Below, in pieces: positions 45,699 through 55,928 of a stretch of DNA of 64,000 nucleotides. Location: positions 35,167-99,166 of the forward strand of contig JAJEPU010000007.1 in the NCBI GenBank assembly GCA_020686985.1. The letters are read 5' to 3'. Within the stretch, counting starts at the first letter, position 1. Every line of letters starts with the position of its first letter. Source of the stretch: Brotaphodocola catenula. GTDB taxonomy: Bacteria; Bacillota; Clostridia; Lachnospirales; Lachnospiraceae. Position numbers and translations under genes: made by a program. The notes beneath the pieces were generated by a model, which was not told the DNA's origin, did no database searches, and worked only from the letters and a program-made list of their open reading frames with translations.

Positions 45699-47203
45699 TC
45701 TTGATGAACATGGTGTGGTCTCTGATCGCTGTGTTCGTCAATTACTTTATGAATTTTCTGATCACACCCTATGTCACAAACAACATTGGTGTCGAGGCGT
45801 ATGGATTTGTCGCGCTTGCAAACACATTTATCAGCTATGCGGACATCATTTCGGTTGGACTCAATGCGTTTGCGGGGCGGTTCATCTCAATCGCCTATCA
45901 CCGAGGAGAGAAGGAGCGCGCAAATCGCTTCTATTCCTCGACAATCACGGCAGATCTGATGCTCTCGGTGGTATTTCTTGTGCTTGGCGGTGGGATGATT
46001 CTCCGGCTTGAGAGTCTTCTTGAGGTTCCGGAGGGGCTGGCGGCGGATGTCAAACTGCTGTTTCTGATTGTCCTGATCCGGTATCTGCTTACGATTCTTC
46101 GGACGGCATTTGACACCTCGGCCTTTATTGTGGAGCGTTTAGATCTCGTCGAGCGCAGACAGAGTATAGCTTATCTGATGCAGGCGATTTTGCTGATCAC
46201 GCTTTGTCTGTTTTTCGCGCCTCATGTCTGGTATGTCGGAATCGCAACGGCTGTGGGTTCTGCCTACATGCTTGTGGCAAGCCAGAAAATGTGCCGGAAA
46301 TTAACGCAGGATCTTAGATGGAAGAGACAGGATTGTTCGTGGGATGCCGTCATGGAGATCGTGGCGACTGGAATCTGGACGTCGCTCAACAACCTCGGAA
46401 ACGTGCTCAACAGCGGTCTGGATCTTCTGATCACCAACTTGATGCTGAATGCGACGGTGCTCGGAGAGATTTCAATCGCAAAGAATCTGGCAACGCTCTG
46501 TTATACGATTGTGATGAAGATCAGCGGATCATTTCGTCCGAGACAGCTTCTCTACTATGCCGAGGGGAAAACAAAGGAGATGGTCGAGCTGTTTCGGATC
46601 ACAATGAGGATTACCGGAACATTTTGTGCGCTGGCAATCAGTCTCTTTTTTGTTTGCGGGGAGGACTTTCTTAAACTCTGGCTTCCGGGACAGAACACCG
46701 CGTTTTTGTTTCGCGCGTCGATGATTGTTTTGCTCAGCGATGTCGCGACAAGTGTTGTCAATCCGCTGTATTACGTCTATACATTGACGAAAAAACTTCG
46801 ATTTCCGTGCGCTGTGACGATTCTGATGGGAATCACTAATGTGATCTCAATGTATGTTCTGATTCGCTTCACAGAATTTGGCGCCTATGCAGTCATTTTG
46901 ACAACGCTTGTCATCAACTGTGTCCACTTTTTTGATGCACCTCTGTATGCGTCACACTGTCTGCACGTCTCGCTGTTTACGTTTTATCCGGTGATTTTCC
47001 GTCACCTGATCGCGATGGGAGCGGGACTTACAGTGGCATATCTGATGCGAACCGCATTTCCACAGGCGCAGTCGTGGATTGGACTCGGATGTAAGGGCGC
47101 GGTCACAGGAGTGGTTCTCGTGATTGTGCTTGTGGGACTGATGTTTCGGATTTCGGAGCTGAAGGAGGGAATTTTAGGACAGATTTCAAGAAGGAGGAAC
47201 TAA
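45665..47203 (+). CDS. Wzx-type polysaccharide flippase (MATE/MOP superfamily)
   Basis: A 512-residue protein with about 14 helices, typical for flippases that turn undecaprenyl-linked repeat units across the membrane. The N-terminal FMNFLITPYVTNNIGVEAYGFVALA is the usual signature. It overlaps the preceding glycosyltransferase; a later ATG at 45704 is an alternative start. Followed by a 181-base spacer with A-rich simple sequence. Confidence 0.9.
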   Translation: MGENEKKSRSVILMNMVWSLIAVFVNYFMNFLITPYVTNNIGVEAYGFVALANTFISYADIISVGLNAFAGRFISIAYHRGEKERANRFYSSTITADLMLSVVFLVLGGGMILRLESLLEVPEGLAADVKLLFLIVLIRYLLTILRTAFDTSAFIVERLDLVERRQSIAYLMQAILLITLCLFFAPHVWYVGIATAVGSAYMLVASQKMCRKLTQDLRWKRQDCSWDAVMEIVATGIWTSLNNLGNVLNSGLDLLITNLMLNATVLGEISIAKNLATLCYTIVMKISGSFRPRQLLYYAEGKTKEMVELFRITMRITGTFCALAISLFFVCGEDFLKLWLPGQNTAFLFRASMIVLLSDVATSVVNPLYYVYTLTKKLRFPCAVTILMGITNVISMYVLIRFTEFGAYAVILTTLVINCVHFFDAPLYASHCLHVSLFTFYPVIFRHLIAMGAGLTVAYLMRTAFPQAQSWIGLGCKGAVTGVVLVIVLVGLMFRISELKEGILGQISRRRN

Positions 47204-47384
47204 AAGGGAAGATTACGATACAACGCAGGAAAAAAATAAGAGGAATAATAAAATTGACGAAAACTTGGGATTGGGTAGATTTGGTGGAGCGAGAAACCAT
47301 TTAAAATACAAACTGAAAATAAACGGGGAAGGAGATAATATTTTTAATATACTTGAAAATTGACATCATAAGGAGCAGAAAAAA

Positions 47385-49484
47385 ATGAATTGGGAATCAT
47401 ATGAGGGTATGGAGAAACAGGCTTTATTGAATACCTTTGTGAACAATGTGACGATGGATGAGGCAATTGCTTACCTTTTTCAGAGGATTCAAAAGAGAGA
47501 ACCGGCATATGTTGTGGAGATCAACGTGGATGTCGTGATGAAGATTGAGAGAGATACCTATCTCAGACAGATTTCAGATCGGGCGGATTTGACGCTTGTG
47601 GACGGTCAACCGCTGATGTGGATTTCAAAATTTTACGGACATCCGTTGAAGATGAAGATTTCCGGATCGGATCTGATCCCGGAGCTGTTAAGACAGGCGG
47701 AGGGACGCTATTCGGTCTTTATTCTTGGCGGACTTGGAGATTCCGCAGAAAAGGCGTCAAAGGCGATCAAACGTCATTTTCCAAATCTTGAGATTGCTGG
47801 AACGTGTTCCCCGTCGTGGGGATTTGATCGAAAGCCGAATGAGGTCAGGGCAATTAATGAGATGATCGCGGAGGCTCACCCAGATATTTTGCTGGCTTGT
47901 TTTGGCTGTCCGAAGCAGGAAAAATGGGTTTATGAAAATCACATCCGTGCTGGCGCGATGGTGACGATCTGTGCCGGTGCAACCGTGGATTTTCTTGCAG
48001 GAAATGTCAAGCGTGCACCGAAGTGGATGAGTGACAATGGATTTGAATGGCTGTACCGTTTCTTTCGAGAACCGAAGCGCCTGTTCCGCAGATATTTTAT
48101 CGATGACACAAAGATTTTCCGGCTGATCTGGAAGTACAGAAGCCAGAAAAATCATCTGATTCTGATGGGAGATGAGGGGAAGATTTCCCGAAAGGTTTCC
48201 CGGACGGCTTCCCGGAAAGTGGCAGATGATGATGGAAGCAGGAATAGAAATGAAAGTCTAAATAAGAATGTAGATAAGACTGTGGATAAGAATCAGAATG
48301 AGCATCAAAATGAAAACAAAAAAGAGGGCATACAGGAGAGAAAGATGAGACTCGGGATTCTCTGCACGATGATTAATGGATTTGGAAGACGTGGATATTA
48401 CAATAGTCAGGAAGTCGGGCTTGGTCGGGCGCTTGTACGGATGGGGCATGAGGTGACAATCTACAAGGGAATTCCGACCGATGAGAAGGGCGAGATCGTG
48501 CAGATAGAGGATGGACTTAAGGTAATTTACTTGCCGATGCGCCATTTCGGAGCACATGGTTGGATGCAGTGCAAAGTTATGAGGGAAGATCTTGACGGTC
48601 TGTTCTGTTTCGGAGATCAGCAGATTTTTCTGCCCCATGTTTACCGCTGGTGCAAGAGACATCATACTTGTTTTGTCCCGTATATTGGAACCGCACACAG
48701 CCTTCACAGCAGTCTCAGAAGTGTTGTGATGAATACGATCTTTGCACTCGGCACAAAGCAGATTTATCTGAATCATCCGGTTCTCGCAAAGACCGGATCG
48801 GCGAAAGAAGAATTGCATGAACTTGGGGTGCGCGATGTGACGGTTGCTCCAGTTGGACTTGACACTGCAGTTTTAAAGCAGGATTTTCGCGAGTATGACC
48901 GCAATCAGATCCGAAAAGAGCACGGATTTGAGCCGGATGATGTAATTATCTGTAACGTATCACGACTCTCGCCGGAGAAGCGACCGCTCGAACTTGTTGA
49001 GATTTTCATGCACATTCGGGACAAAAAGAAGTTTCGCCTTGTGATTGTCGGGGACGGCGATCTGAGAGAAGAATTGCATGAAAAGATTCGTGCAAACGGT
49101 CTCGAGGATGTTGTAACCGTCTATGACAATGTGCCTTACGAGAAGATGTGGGAGATCTATGTGATGTCTGACTATTATCTCAATCTCAATAAGGGAGAGA
49201 TCTTTGGAATGGCAATCATGGAAGCAGTCTATTACGGCACCTCGGTCGGCGCAATTCGCGCACTTGGTCCGTCGGTGACGTTAAAGGGCATGCGCGCTCA
49301 TAAGATGTGTGACAGCGATAAGGAACTTGAGGAGTGGATGTGTGCACCGTATCCGTCGGCGGAGGAACTTGAGGAGAGCGCAAAGAAGATGGAGGAGAAC
49401 TTCACCTGGAACCGCTGTGCTCGTGCCTTCTTAGAGATTGTTAAAAAAGACAAAAACAGAGAGAATAAGAAAAGCAGAAGATAA
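47385..49484 (+). CDS. GT26 (WecG/TagA/CpsF) - GT4 glycosyltransferase fusion
   Basis: A 699-residue two-enzyme protein. Residues about 12-245 are a GT26 domain (LVDGQPLMW, CFGCPKQEKW, GATVDFLAGNVKRAPKW), which normally adds an N-acetylmannosamine-type sugar to undecaprenyl-PP-GlcNAc. Residues about 321-690 are a GT4 domain (LSPEKRPLELVE, NLNKGEIFGMAIMEA). The joining stretch (about 265-318) is Asn/Lys/Glu-rich and its DNA looks like an intergenic spacer, ending in AGGAGAG before an in-frame ATG at 48345. The second enzyme may therefore also be made separately. It is the last gene of the cluster. Confidence 0.85.
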   Translation: MNWESYEGMEKQALLNTFVNNVTMDEAIAYLFQRIQKREPAYVVEINVDVVMKIERDTYLRQISDRADLTLVDGQPLMWISKFYGHPLKMKISGSDLIPELLRQAEGRYSVFILGGLGDSAEKASKAIKRHFPNLEIAGTCSPSWGFDRKPNEVRAINEMIAEAHPDILLACFGCPKQEKWVYENHIRAGAMVTICAGATVDFLAGNVKRAPKWMSDNGFEWLYRFFREPKRLFRRYFIDDTKIFRLIWKYRSQKNHLILMGDEGKISRKVSRTASRKVADDDGSRNRNESLNKNVDKTVDKNQNEHQNENKKEGIQERKMRLGILCTMINGFGRRGYYNSQEVGLGRALVRMGHEVTIYKGIPTDEKGEIVQIEDGLKVIYLPMRHFGAHGWMQCKVMREDLDGLFCFGDQQIFLPHVYRWCKRHHTCFVPYIGTAHSLHSSLRSVVMNTIFALGTKQIYLNHPVLAKTGSAKEELHELGVRDVTVAPVGLDTAVLKQDFREYDRNQIRKEHGFEPDDVIICNVSRLSPEKRPLELVEIFMHIRDKKKFRLVIVGDGDLREELHEKIRANGLEDVVTVYDNVPYEKMWEIYVMSDYYLNLNKGEIFGMAIMEAVYYGTSVGAIRALGPSVTLKGMRAHKMCDSDKELEEWMCAPYPSAEELEESAKKMEENFTWNRCARAFLEIVKKDKNRENKKSRR

Positions 49485-49526
49485 AGACAGCAAGAGGAGC
49501 ATCTCCTGCTTCTTGAATTTGCTTCT

Positions 49527-49555
49527 TGACAAATTTGCGTGAAAATACTATCATA
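49527..49555 (+). promoter_or_regulatory. valS promoter
   Basis: TTGACA (49527-49532), 17 bases, TATCAT (49550-49555). Transcription should begin near 49562, at the start of the T-box leader. Confidence 0.75.
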
Positions 49556-49561
49556 AGTACC

Positions 49562-49893
49562 ATATGAAAAGGCAGTGAAGAAGAGGAGTAGGGCGCAGGC
49601 ATCCGCCAGAGAGGATGATCCATCGGCTGAAAGATGATCCCGGAGAGCGCGCATGAAGGTAGCTTCGGAGCCGGAAGTCTGAGAGATTTCTTAAGATCTC
49701 TCAAAGTCATTGAGACGACGATTGATCGCCAAGAAGACGATGAGAGGAGAAACGTGTCTGTAAGATTTCCCGTCTGGTCCGCGTTAAGGAAATTCAAGTG
49801 ACAAATCAAGGTGGTACCGCGGAATTTCTAAAGAGATGGATTTCGCCCTTTGTGCAGAGAGGATTTCTTTTTGCATAAGGGGCGTTTTTTATT
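49562..49893 (+). promoter_or_regulatory. Valine T-box riboswitch
   Basis: The conserved AGGTGGTACCGCGG T-box sequence lies at 49809-49822. Upstream are stem I elements, including AGTA near 49590 and GAA at 49674-49676 of the loop-E type. GTC at 49677-49679, following GAA, is the best specifier candidate; GTA at 49659-49661 is another, and both are valine codons. The terminator is the helix of CGCCCTTTGTGCA with its complement followed by TTTTTT, ending near 49893. Uncharged tRNA-Val would favour the antiterminator and valS expression. Confidence 0.92.
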
Positions 49894-49921
49894 CTATTCG
49901 CCCTTGAAACCAAACAGATTC

Positions 49922-49952
49922 GTAACTGTGAAGTACTGTACGGAACAGTTAC
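49922..49952 (+). repeat. GTAACTGT/ACAGTTAC hairpin before valS
   Basis: GTAACTGT (49922-49929) pairs with ACAGTTAC (49945-49952) around a 15-base loop, the same arms as at 20290-20310. It lies between the T-box terminator and the valS start. Confidence 0.5.
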
Positions 49953-50008
49953 ACAGATTCAACTAAATCATATAAGAGTTCTTGTGGCTCACAGAGAAAG
50001 GAAAAAAC

Positions 50009-52711
50009 ATGAAAGAACTGGAAAAGACTTACAATCCTTCTGCGATTGAGGAGAAACTGTACCAGAAATGGCTGGACAACAAATACTTCCACGCAGATGC
50101 AGAGCGCGGAAAGAGAGAGGGCAAGAAGCCGTTTACGATTGTTATGCCTCCGCCAAACATTACCGGACAGCTTCATATGGGTCATGCACTTGACAACACG
50201 ATGCAGGACATTCTGATCCGTTACAAGAGAATGCAGGGCTATGAGGCTCTGTGGCAGCCGGGAACCGACCACGCAGCAATCGCGACCGAGGTTAAGGTTA
50301 TCGATAAGTTAAAGAGCGAAGGCGTTGACAAGCACGATCTCGGACGTGACAAGTTCCTTGAGGCATGCTGGGACTGGAAGAAGGTATACGGCACCCGCAT
50401 CATCAACCAGCTCCACAAGCTCGGCTCTTCCGCTGACTGGGACCGCGAACGTTTCACGATGGATGAGGGCTGTTCCAAGGCGGTTCAGGAAGTTTTCATC
50501 AAACTTCACGAAAAAGGATATATCTACAAGGGTTCGAGAATCATCAACTGGTGTCCGGTATGCCAGACTTCGATCTCTGACGCAGAGGTTGAGCATGAGG
50601 AACAGAACGGCTTTTTCTGGCACATTAACTACCCGATCGTTGGCGAGGAAGACAGATTTGTTGAGATCGCAACAACCCGTCCGGAGACTCTGCTCGGCGA
50701 TACCGCAGTTGCAGTAAATCCGGATGATGATCGCTACAAGGATCTTGTCGGCAAGATGCTCAAACTTCCGCTGACCGACCGTGAGATTCCGGTTATCGCT
50801 GACGCCTATGTAGACAAGGAGTTCGGTACCGGATGCGTAAAGATCACCCCGGCACATGACCCGAACGATTTCGAGGTTGGTCGTCGCCACAACCTGCCGG
50901 AGATCTGTATCATGCATGACGATGCAACGATCAACTGCCCGGGAAGCAAGTACGATGGCATGGATCGCTACGAGGCAAGAAAGGCAATGGTTGAGGATCT
51001 GAAGGAGCTTGGGCTTCTCGTGAAGGTTGTTCCTCATTCTCACAACGTTGGTATCCATGATCGTTGTAAGACGACCGTAGAGCCGATGGTAAAACAGCAG
51101 TGGTTTGTACGCATGGAGGAGATGGCAAAGCCGGCAATCGAGGCATTGAAGAGCGGAGAGTTTAAGTTCGTTCCGGAGAGCTTTGGAAAGACTTACATGC
51201 ACTGGCTTGAGGGAATCCGTGACTGGTGTATCTCGAGACAGCTGTGGTGGGGGCACCGGATTCCGGCTTACTACTGCGACGACTGCGGTGAGATCGTGGT
51301 TGCAAAAGAGATGCCAGAGAAGTGCCCGAAGTGCGGATGCACGCATTTCAAGCAGGATGAGGATACGCTCGATACCTGGTTCTCGTCTGCACTGTGGCCG
51401 TTCTCCACGCTCGGCTGGCCGGACAAGACGAAGGAGCTTGACTACTTCTATCCGACCGATGTGCTTGTAACCGGTTACGACATCATCTTCTTCTGGGTAA
51501 TCCGTATGGTATTCTCCGGAATCGAGCAGACCGGCAAGTGCCCGTTCAACACGGTTCTGATCCATGGACTTGTCCGCGACTCTCAGGGACGCAAGATGAG
51601 TAAGTCCCTCGGAAACGGAATTGATCCGCTTGAGGTTATCGACAAGTACGGCGCAGATGCTCTGCGTATGACGCTGATCACCGGAAATGCACCGGGCAAC
51701 GACATGCGTTTCTACTGGGAACGTGTAGAGAACAGCCGTAACTTTGCAAACAAGGTATGGAATGCATCCCGTTTCATCATGATGAACATCGAGAAGGCAA
51801 GTGCAGAGCGCATGGCAGAGTATGACCGCGCATATGCGAAGGATGCAGATGCATCTCTGGCAGAGAACGCACCGCTGACTCTGGCGGACAAGTGGATTCT
51901 CTCCCGCGTCAACACGCTGGCGAAGGATGTGACCGAGAACCTCGACAAGTTCGAGCTTGGAATCGCACTTCAGAAGGTTTACGATTTCATCTGGGAAGAG
52001 TTCTGCGACTGGTACATCGAGATGGTAAAACCGCGTCTGTGGAACGATGAGGACACGACGAAGGCTTCCGCTCTGTGGACGCTTAAAAAGGTTCTGATCC
52101 AGTCCTTGAAACTTCTGCATCCGTACATGCCGTTCATCACCGAGGAGATCTTCTGCAACCTTCAGGAGGAAGAGTCCTCAATCATGATTTCTGCTTGGCC
52201 GGAGTACAGCGAGAAGCTCAACTTTGCATCTGAGGAGCAGGCAGTTGAGACGATCAAGGAAGCAGTTCGCGCAATCCGCAACGTGCGCACCTCCATGAAC
52301 GTTCCGCCGAGCAAGAAGGCAAAGGTATTCGTTGTATCCGATCGTCAGGATGTTCTTGATATCTTCGAGCACAGCAAATCCTTCTTTGCGACTCTGGCAT
52401 ATGCGAGTGAGGTTGCACTCCAGGCAGATAAGACAGGAATCGGTGAGGACGCAGTATCCGCAGTGATCCCTTCCGCATCAATTTACATGCCGTTTGCAGA
52501 GCTTGTCGATGTGGAGAAGGAGATCGAGCGTCTTGAGAAGGAGAAGACCCGTCTTGAGGGCGAACTTAAGCGTGTAAACGGAATGCTCAGCAACGAGAAG
52601 TTCATCAGCAAGGCTCCGGAGGCAAAGATTGCTGATGAGAAGGCAAAGTTAGAGAAGTACACCCAGATGATGAAGCAGGTTGAGGAGCATCTGGCTCAGC
52701 TAAAGAAATAA
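50009..52711 (+). CDS. valS: Valyl-tRNA synthetase
   Basis: A 900-residue class I synthetase charging tRNA-Val. HIGH motif is HMGH (in [15 protein letters not shown]), KMSKS is intact ([14 protein letters not shown]), the editing domain lies between, and the C-terminal coiled coil ([20 protein letters not shown]) is typical of ValRS. Start 50009 follows AAAGGAAA; the longer frame from a TTG at 49982 is unlikely. Controlled by the upstream T-box. Confidence 0.98.
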   Translation: MKELEKTYNPSAIEEKLYQKWLDNKYFHADAERGKREGKKPFTIVMPPPNITGQLHMGHALDNTMQDILIRYKRMQGYEALWQPGTDHAAIATEVKVIDKLKSEGVDKHDLGRDKFLEACWDWKKVYGTRIINQLHKLGSSADWDRERFTMDEGCSKAVQEVFIKLHEKGYIYKGSRIINWCPVCQTSISDAEVEHEEQNGFFWHINYPIVGEEDRFVEIATTRPETLLGDTAVAVNPDDDRYKDLVGKMLKLPLTDREIPVIADAYVDKEFGTGCVKITPAHDPNDFEVGRRHNLPEICIMHDDATINCPGSKYDGMDRYEARKAMVEDLKELGLLVKVVPHSHNVGIHDRCKTTVEPMVKQQWFVRMEEMAKPAIEALKSGEFKFVPESFGKTYMHWLEGIRDWCISRQLWWGHRIPAYYCDDCGEIVVAKEMPEKCPKCGCTHFKQDEDTLDTWFSSALWPFSTLGWPDKTKELDYFYPTDVLVTGYDIIFFWVIRMVFSGIEQTGKCPFNTVLIHGLVRDSQGRKMSKSLGNGIDPLEVIDKYGADALRMTLITGNAPGNDMRFYWERVENSRNFANKVWNASRFIMMNIEKASAERMAEYDRAYAKDADASLAENAPLTLADKWILSRVNTLAKDVTENLDKFELGIALQKVYDFIWEEFCDWYIEMVKPRLWNDEDTTKASALWTLKKVLIQSLKLLHPYMPFITEEIFCNLQEEESSIMISAWPEYSEKLNFASEEQAVETIKEAVRAIRNVRTSMNVPPSKKAKVFVVSDRQDVLDIFEHSKSFFATLAYASEVALQADKTGIGEDAVSAVIPSASIYMPFAELVDVEKEIERLEKEKTRLEGELKRVNGMLSNEKFISKAPEAKIADEKAKLEKYTQMMKQVEEHLAQLKK

Positions 52712-52729
52712 GAGTTTTAAAGAAATAAG

Positions 52730-52773
52730 ATCGGCAAAATCCGTTGCGGTTTGCGAGGCGTGTGAACGGTGAC
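52730..52773 (+). repeat. Partial copy of the kdgK-leader repeat after valS
   Basis: ATCGGCAAAATC followed by GTT and TTTGCG segments aligns without gaps over 44 bases to 27665-27708, roughly three quarters identical. Just before it the valS 3' end (TAAAGAAATAAGA) is duplicated at 52718. Confidence 0.6.
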
Positions 52774-52801
52774 GGGAAAGCATCAGGCAGAAAACAGCAG
52801 G

Positions 52802-52846
52802 CATGTCCGGGGGCACAGGAAGAAAGTGTGCATAACCCCGGACATG
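52802..52846 (+). other. Strong stem-loop in the folC leader
   Basis: CATGTCCGGGG (52802) pairs with CCCCGGACATG ending at 52846, and an inner GCACA/TGTGC helix extends it. No T-run follows, so it is not a normal terminator. It may block or position ribosomes, or stabilise the mRNA. Confidence 0.55.
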
Positions 52847-52898
52847 ATTGCATACATTGTAACAGTTCAAAGCCTGGAAAGGAAAGAATAAGAAAGAG

Positions 52899-54224
52899 AT
52901 GGAAGAGCAGGCAAGAGCTTATCTGGATCAGATTCCATTCTGGACCAGAAAGAAAAATACGCTGGAGCAGGTCAGAGATTTTCTCACAGAACTTGGAAAT
53001 CCGGACGATTCCCTCCGCATTATTCATGTCGCGGGGACAAATGGAAAGGGTTCGGTCTGTGCGGATCTGACGGCTGTCCTCCTGCGTGCGGGATACCATG
53101 TCGGAACGTTTATCTCTCCGCATCTGACGGATGTGAAGGAAAGATTTCTTCTCGATGGGAGTCCGGCACCGGAAAAGACGTTTGAGAAGAGTTTTGAGAA
53201 TGTGCGCGCAGTCACCGGGAAGATGTGCGCGAAGGGCTATGCTCATCCGACGTTCTTTGAATTTGTCTTTCTGATGGCGATGGATCTGTATGGGCGGGAG
53301 AAACCGGACTGGGTGGTGTTGGAGACCGGACTTGGCGGACTTCTTGATACGACGAATGTTATCCGGAGTCCAAAGACCTGTATCATCACCTCGATCAGTC
53401 TCGACCATACCGCCTATCTTGGTACAAGCATTCCGGAGATTGCGATGCAGAAGGCGGGGATCATCAAGCAGGGAGTTCCGGTGATTTTTGATGATACTCA
53501 GCCTGAGGCGTCCGCAGTGATCGCAAAACAGGCAGAGAGCAGAGGCTCTGCATTCTATCCGGTGAATCCGATCAAGCCGATTAATGTGCAGGATATTCAG
53601 GAAAATGATGCGGTCGATCGGAAAGTGGTCTCGGAGGTGAAGTTTTCAGCTCCTTATCAGGCACAGAATGCGAGAATTGCGCTCAAGGCGATTGAGGTGC
53701 TGACAGAGCGCGGAGAACTTGAGACTGTGGCAGAAGAGACAAAGCGGGAAGCACTCAGCCATGTGTGCTGGCCGGGACGGATGCAGAACGTTCGCGAGGA
53801 TGTCTGGCTTGACGGTGCTCACAATCCCGGAGGAATCTCGGCGTTTATTGAGGCAGTCAAGGCACAGAAGAGTGATAAGGCGATTCATCTGCTGTTTGCG
53901 GCGGTTTCGGACAAGGATTACCGGGAGATGATCAAGATGCTCTGTGACAATCTTCATCCCGCTGTCGTGACGGTTGTCCACATCGACAGCGCACGCGCGA
54001 CAGATGAAAATTTGCTTGCTAATCTCTTTGGGCAGGCAGGATGCGAGACTGTGGAACAGTATGGATCTGCAAGAGAAGCACTTGAGTCTGCACTTGCAAA
54101 GAAGAAAGAGACGGATCGATTATATGTCGTCGGCTCTCTGTATCTGATCGGGGAGATTCAGCGCATCTTAAAGACGATGCCGGAAGCTGTCTGTGAAAAA
54201 GCTGTCGGAGAGAAAATGCTTTGA
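52899..54224 (+). CDS. folC: Folylpolyglutamate synthase / dihydrofolate synthase
   Basis: A 441-residue Mur-ligase-family enzyme adding glutamate to (dihydro)folates. P-loop GTNGKGS with Lys50; FISPHLTDVKERF folate-binding loop; ETGLGGLLDTTN and SISLDH metal-binding region; WLDGAHNPGG in the C-terminal domain. All are typical of FolC. It starts a small operon with a 45-codon gene and a TPR protein. Confidence 0.95.
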   Translation: MEEQARAYLDQIPFWTRKKNTLEQVRDFLTELGNPDDSLRIIHVAGTNGKGSVCADLTAVLLRAGYHVGTFISPHLTDVKERFLLDGSPAPEKTFEKSFENVRAVTGKMCAKGYAHPTFFEFVFLMAMDLYGREKPDWVVLETGLGGLLDTTNVIRSPKTCIITSISLDHTAYLGTSIPEIAMQKAGIIKQGVPVIFDDTQPEASAVIAKQAESRGSAFYPVNPIKPINVQDIQENDAVDRKVVSEVKFSAPYQAQNARIALKAIEVLTERGELETVAEETKREALSHVCWPGRMQNVREDVWLDGAHNPGGISAFIEAVKAQKSDKAIHLLFAAVSDKDYREMIKMLCDNLHPAVVTVVHIDSARATDENLLANLFGQAGCETVEQYGSAREALESALAKKKETDRLYVVGSLYLIGEIQRILKTMPEAVCEKAVGEKML

Positions 54225-54270
54225 AAAACGGTGACTTTGGACTGGAAGAAAGGATTGGTGAATAACAATC

Positions 54271-54408
54271 ATGCTGGATTTTGAACAGGAAATTGCCCGC
54301 TTTAAGCCGAGCCTTGAGGTGAGTGAGGTGGAAGCGTCGATTGTGCGGGAAGATTTGACGGATATGAATGACCTGATGATGGAATTTTTAAAAGAGAAAA
54401 AACAGTAA
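54271..54408 (+). CDS. Small 45-residue protein of unknown function
   Basis: ATG to TAA gives 45 residues, largely helical and acidic (16 Asp/Glu). It lies 46 bases after folC and 12 bases before the TPR gene, filling the gap in register with an operon. AAGGAT about 17 bases upstream is a weak ribosome-binding site. No family recognised. Confidence 0.6.
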   Translation: MLDFEQEIARFKPSLEVSEVEASIVREDLTDMNDLMMEFLKEKKQ

Positions 54409-54420
54409 GGCGGATATAGG

Positions 54421-55731
54421 ATGGATACACAAAAAAGAAACCGCCGGATCGCCGATGCCTACTATAATTTGGGACTGGAGAAAGCAGGGCAGAGGGATTT
54501 GACCGGAGCTGCTATGGCGCTCAAGAAGAGCCTGCGGTTTGATAAGTACCAGACGGATGCCCGGAATCTTCTGGGTTTGATTTACAATGAGACCGGAGAA
54601 GTGGGATCGGCGCTCACACAGTGGGTCATCAGTCTGAATCTTCAGGAGAAAAACAATCTTGCGGAAGAGTACCTGCGCCGTGTCCATGAGGATAAGGGAT
54701 ATTTAGAGCTGGCAGACCAGTCGGCAAAGAAGTTTAATCAGGCACTTGGACATGCCGTAAACAACAACGAAGATCTTGCGGTGCTGATGCTTTCTCGCAT
54801 GCTTGAGGATTTTCCGCAGTATGTGAAGGCACAGGAACTGCTTGCCCTGCTCTATATTCAGCGTGAGGATTACACGAAGGCGGGGCGCTGTCTGTATCAG
54901 GCACTTAAAGTTGACCACTACAATCCGCAGGCACAGAGATATATGGATGTGGCGAAGAAGCACACCGGAAAGGCTGAGGTGGAGAAGAGAAAACTCAAAA
55001 ATGCGTTTTCCCATCGCCAGATGCAGGATGACGACATCATCATTCCGCCAAGTTACAAGGAAACGACGGGACTTCAGTCTGTCTTGAACATTCTGGTGGG
55101 ACTTGTTCTCGGTGCAATGGTGATTTTCTTCCTTGTCATGCCGGCAAAGACCGAGGCACTCAATGCGAGCCACAATCAGGAGACACAGAAGATTCTCGAA
55201 CAGCTGAATCAGAAAAATCTGGAAGTCGATGACTTGAACAGCCAGCTCGATATGGCAAATGCGGAAAAGCAGAAGGCAGAGGATTCGCTTCAGACGATTG
55301 TCAGCAGTAATGACGGAATTTTAAGTCAATATCAGAGATTGGTACAGATCCTTCAGGCATATCGGGACAATGATATGAAAACGGCTGCTCGGCTCTATTC
55401 CGACACCGACTTTTCTGTGATGAATGACGATGCATCCATGAGAAACACGATCTCATGGATTCAGACTGATATGGGAGAAAAGGCGTGGAAGATCCTTGAG
55501 GAGTTGGGCGATGAGGCGGTCTCTCAGGATCCGGCATCCCAGCAGGCACTTGTGTATTACCAGAAGAGCCTGATGGTTAAGGGCGACAATCCATCGGCTC
55601 TGTACAAGCTCGGAAGTGTCTATCAGGCACAGGGCGATATGAATTCGGCAAATACTTATTACGGGGATGTGATTTTGAATTTCCCGAACTCCGAGTATGC
55701 GAGAGAGGCGCAGAGACAGAGAGGATACTAA
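54421..55731 (+). CDS. TPR-repeat protein with a central membrane helix
   Basis: A 436-residue protein. The cytoplasmic half (about 8-190) has TPR repeats (DAYYNLGLEKAGQRDLTGAAMALKKSL, and QREDYTKAGRCLYQALK). One membrane helix (about 222-242) is followed by a coiled coil (about 250-290) and a further TPR-like part (about 375-430) that would lie outside. Such proteins scaffold envelope assemblies; the partner is unknown. It shares an operon with folC. Confidence 0.8.
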   Translation: MDTQKRNRRIADAYYNLGLEKAGQRDLTGAAMALKKSLRFDKYQTDARNLLGLIYNETGEVGSALTQWVISLNLQEKNNLAEEYLRRVHEDKGYLELADQSAKKFNQALGHAVNNNEDLAVLMLSRMLEDFPQYVKAQELLALLYIQREDYTKAGRCLYQALKVDHYNPQAQRYMDVAKKHTGKAEVEKRKLKNAFSHRQMQDDDIIIPPSYKETTGLQSVLNILVGLVLGAMVIFFLVMPAKTEALNASHNQETQKILEQLNQKNLEVDDLNSQLDMANAEKQKAEDSLQTIVSSNDGILSQYQRLVQILQAYRDNDMKTAARLYSDTDFSVMNDDASMRNTISWIQTDMGEKAWKILEELGDEAVSQDPASQQALVYYQKSLMVKGDNPSALYKLGSVYQAQGDMNSANTYYGDVILNFPNSEYAREAQRQRGY

Positions 55732-55842
55732 GTTGTGAGTAAGCGCAGATGAAGCACAGATTAAATGTGGATCAAGTGTAGTGCAGATCAAATGCGCGAG
55801 AAAGAACATAACATATTAAAAAATTAAGAATTTTAGGAATTG

Positions 55843-55893
55843 AAAAGCACGACAGAGAAATTGCGTAGGCGATGGATCTGGAGTGCTTTTTTG
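55843..55893 (+). terminator. Terminator after the TPR gene
   Basis: AAAAGCAC (55843-55850) pairs with GTGCTTTT (55883-55890), followed by TTG; inner pairing is weak. It ends the folC operon. Confidence 0.65.
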
Positions 55894-55928
55894 TATGATA
55901 GGAAATTGCACCCTCGCGGAGCGGAGCG

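Noticed and set aside
50309..52120. 603-codon open frame antisense to valS
   Set aside because: It lies wholly inside valS, has no homology I recognise and no ribosome-binding site; it follows from codon bias of valS.
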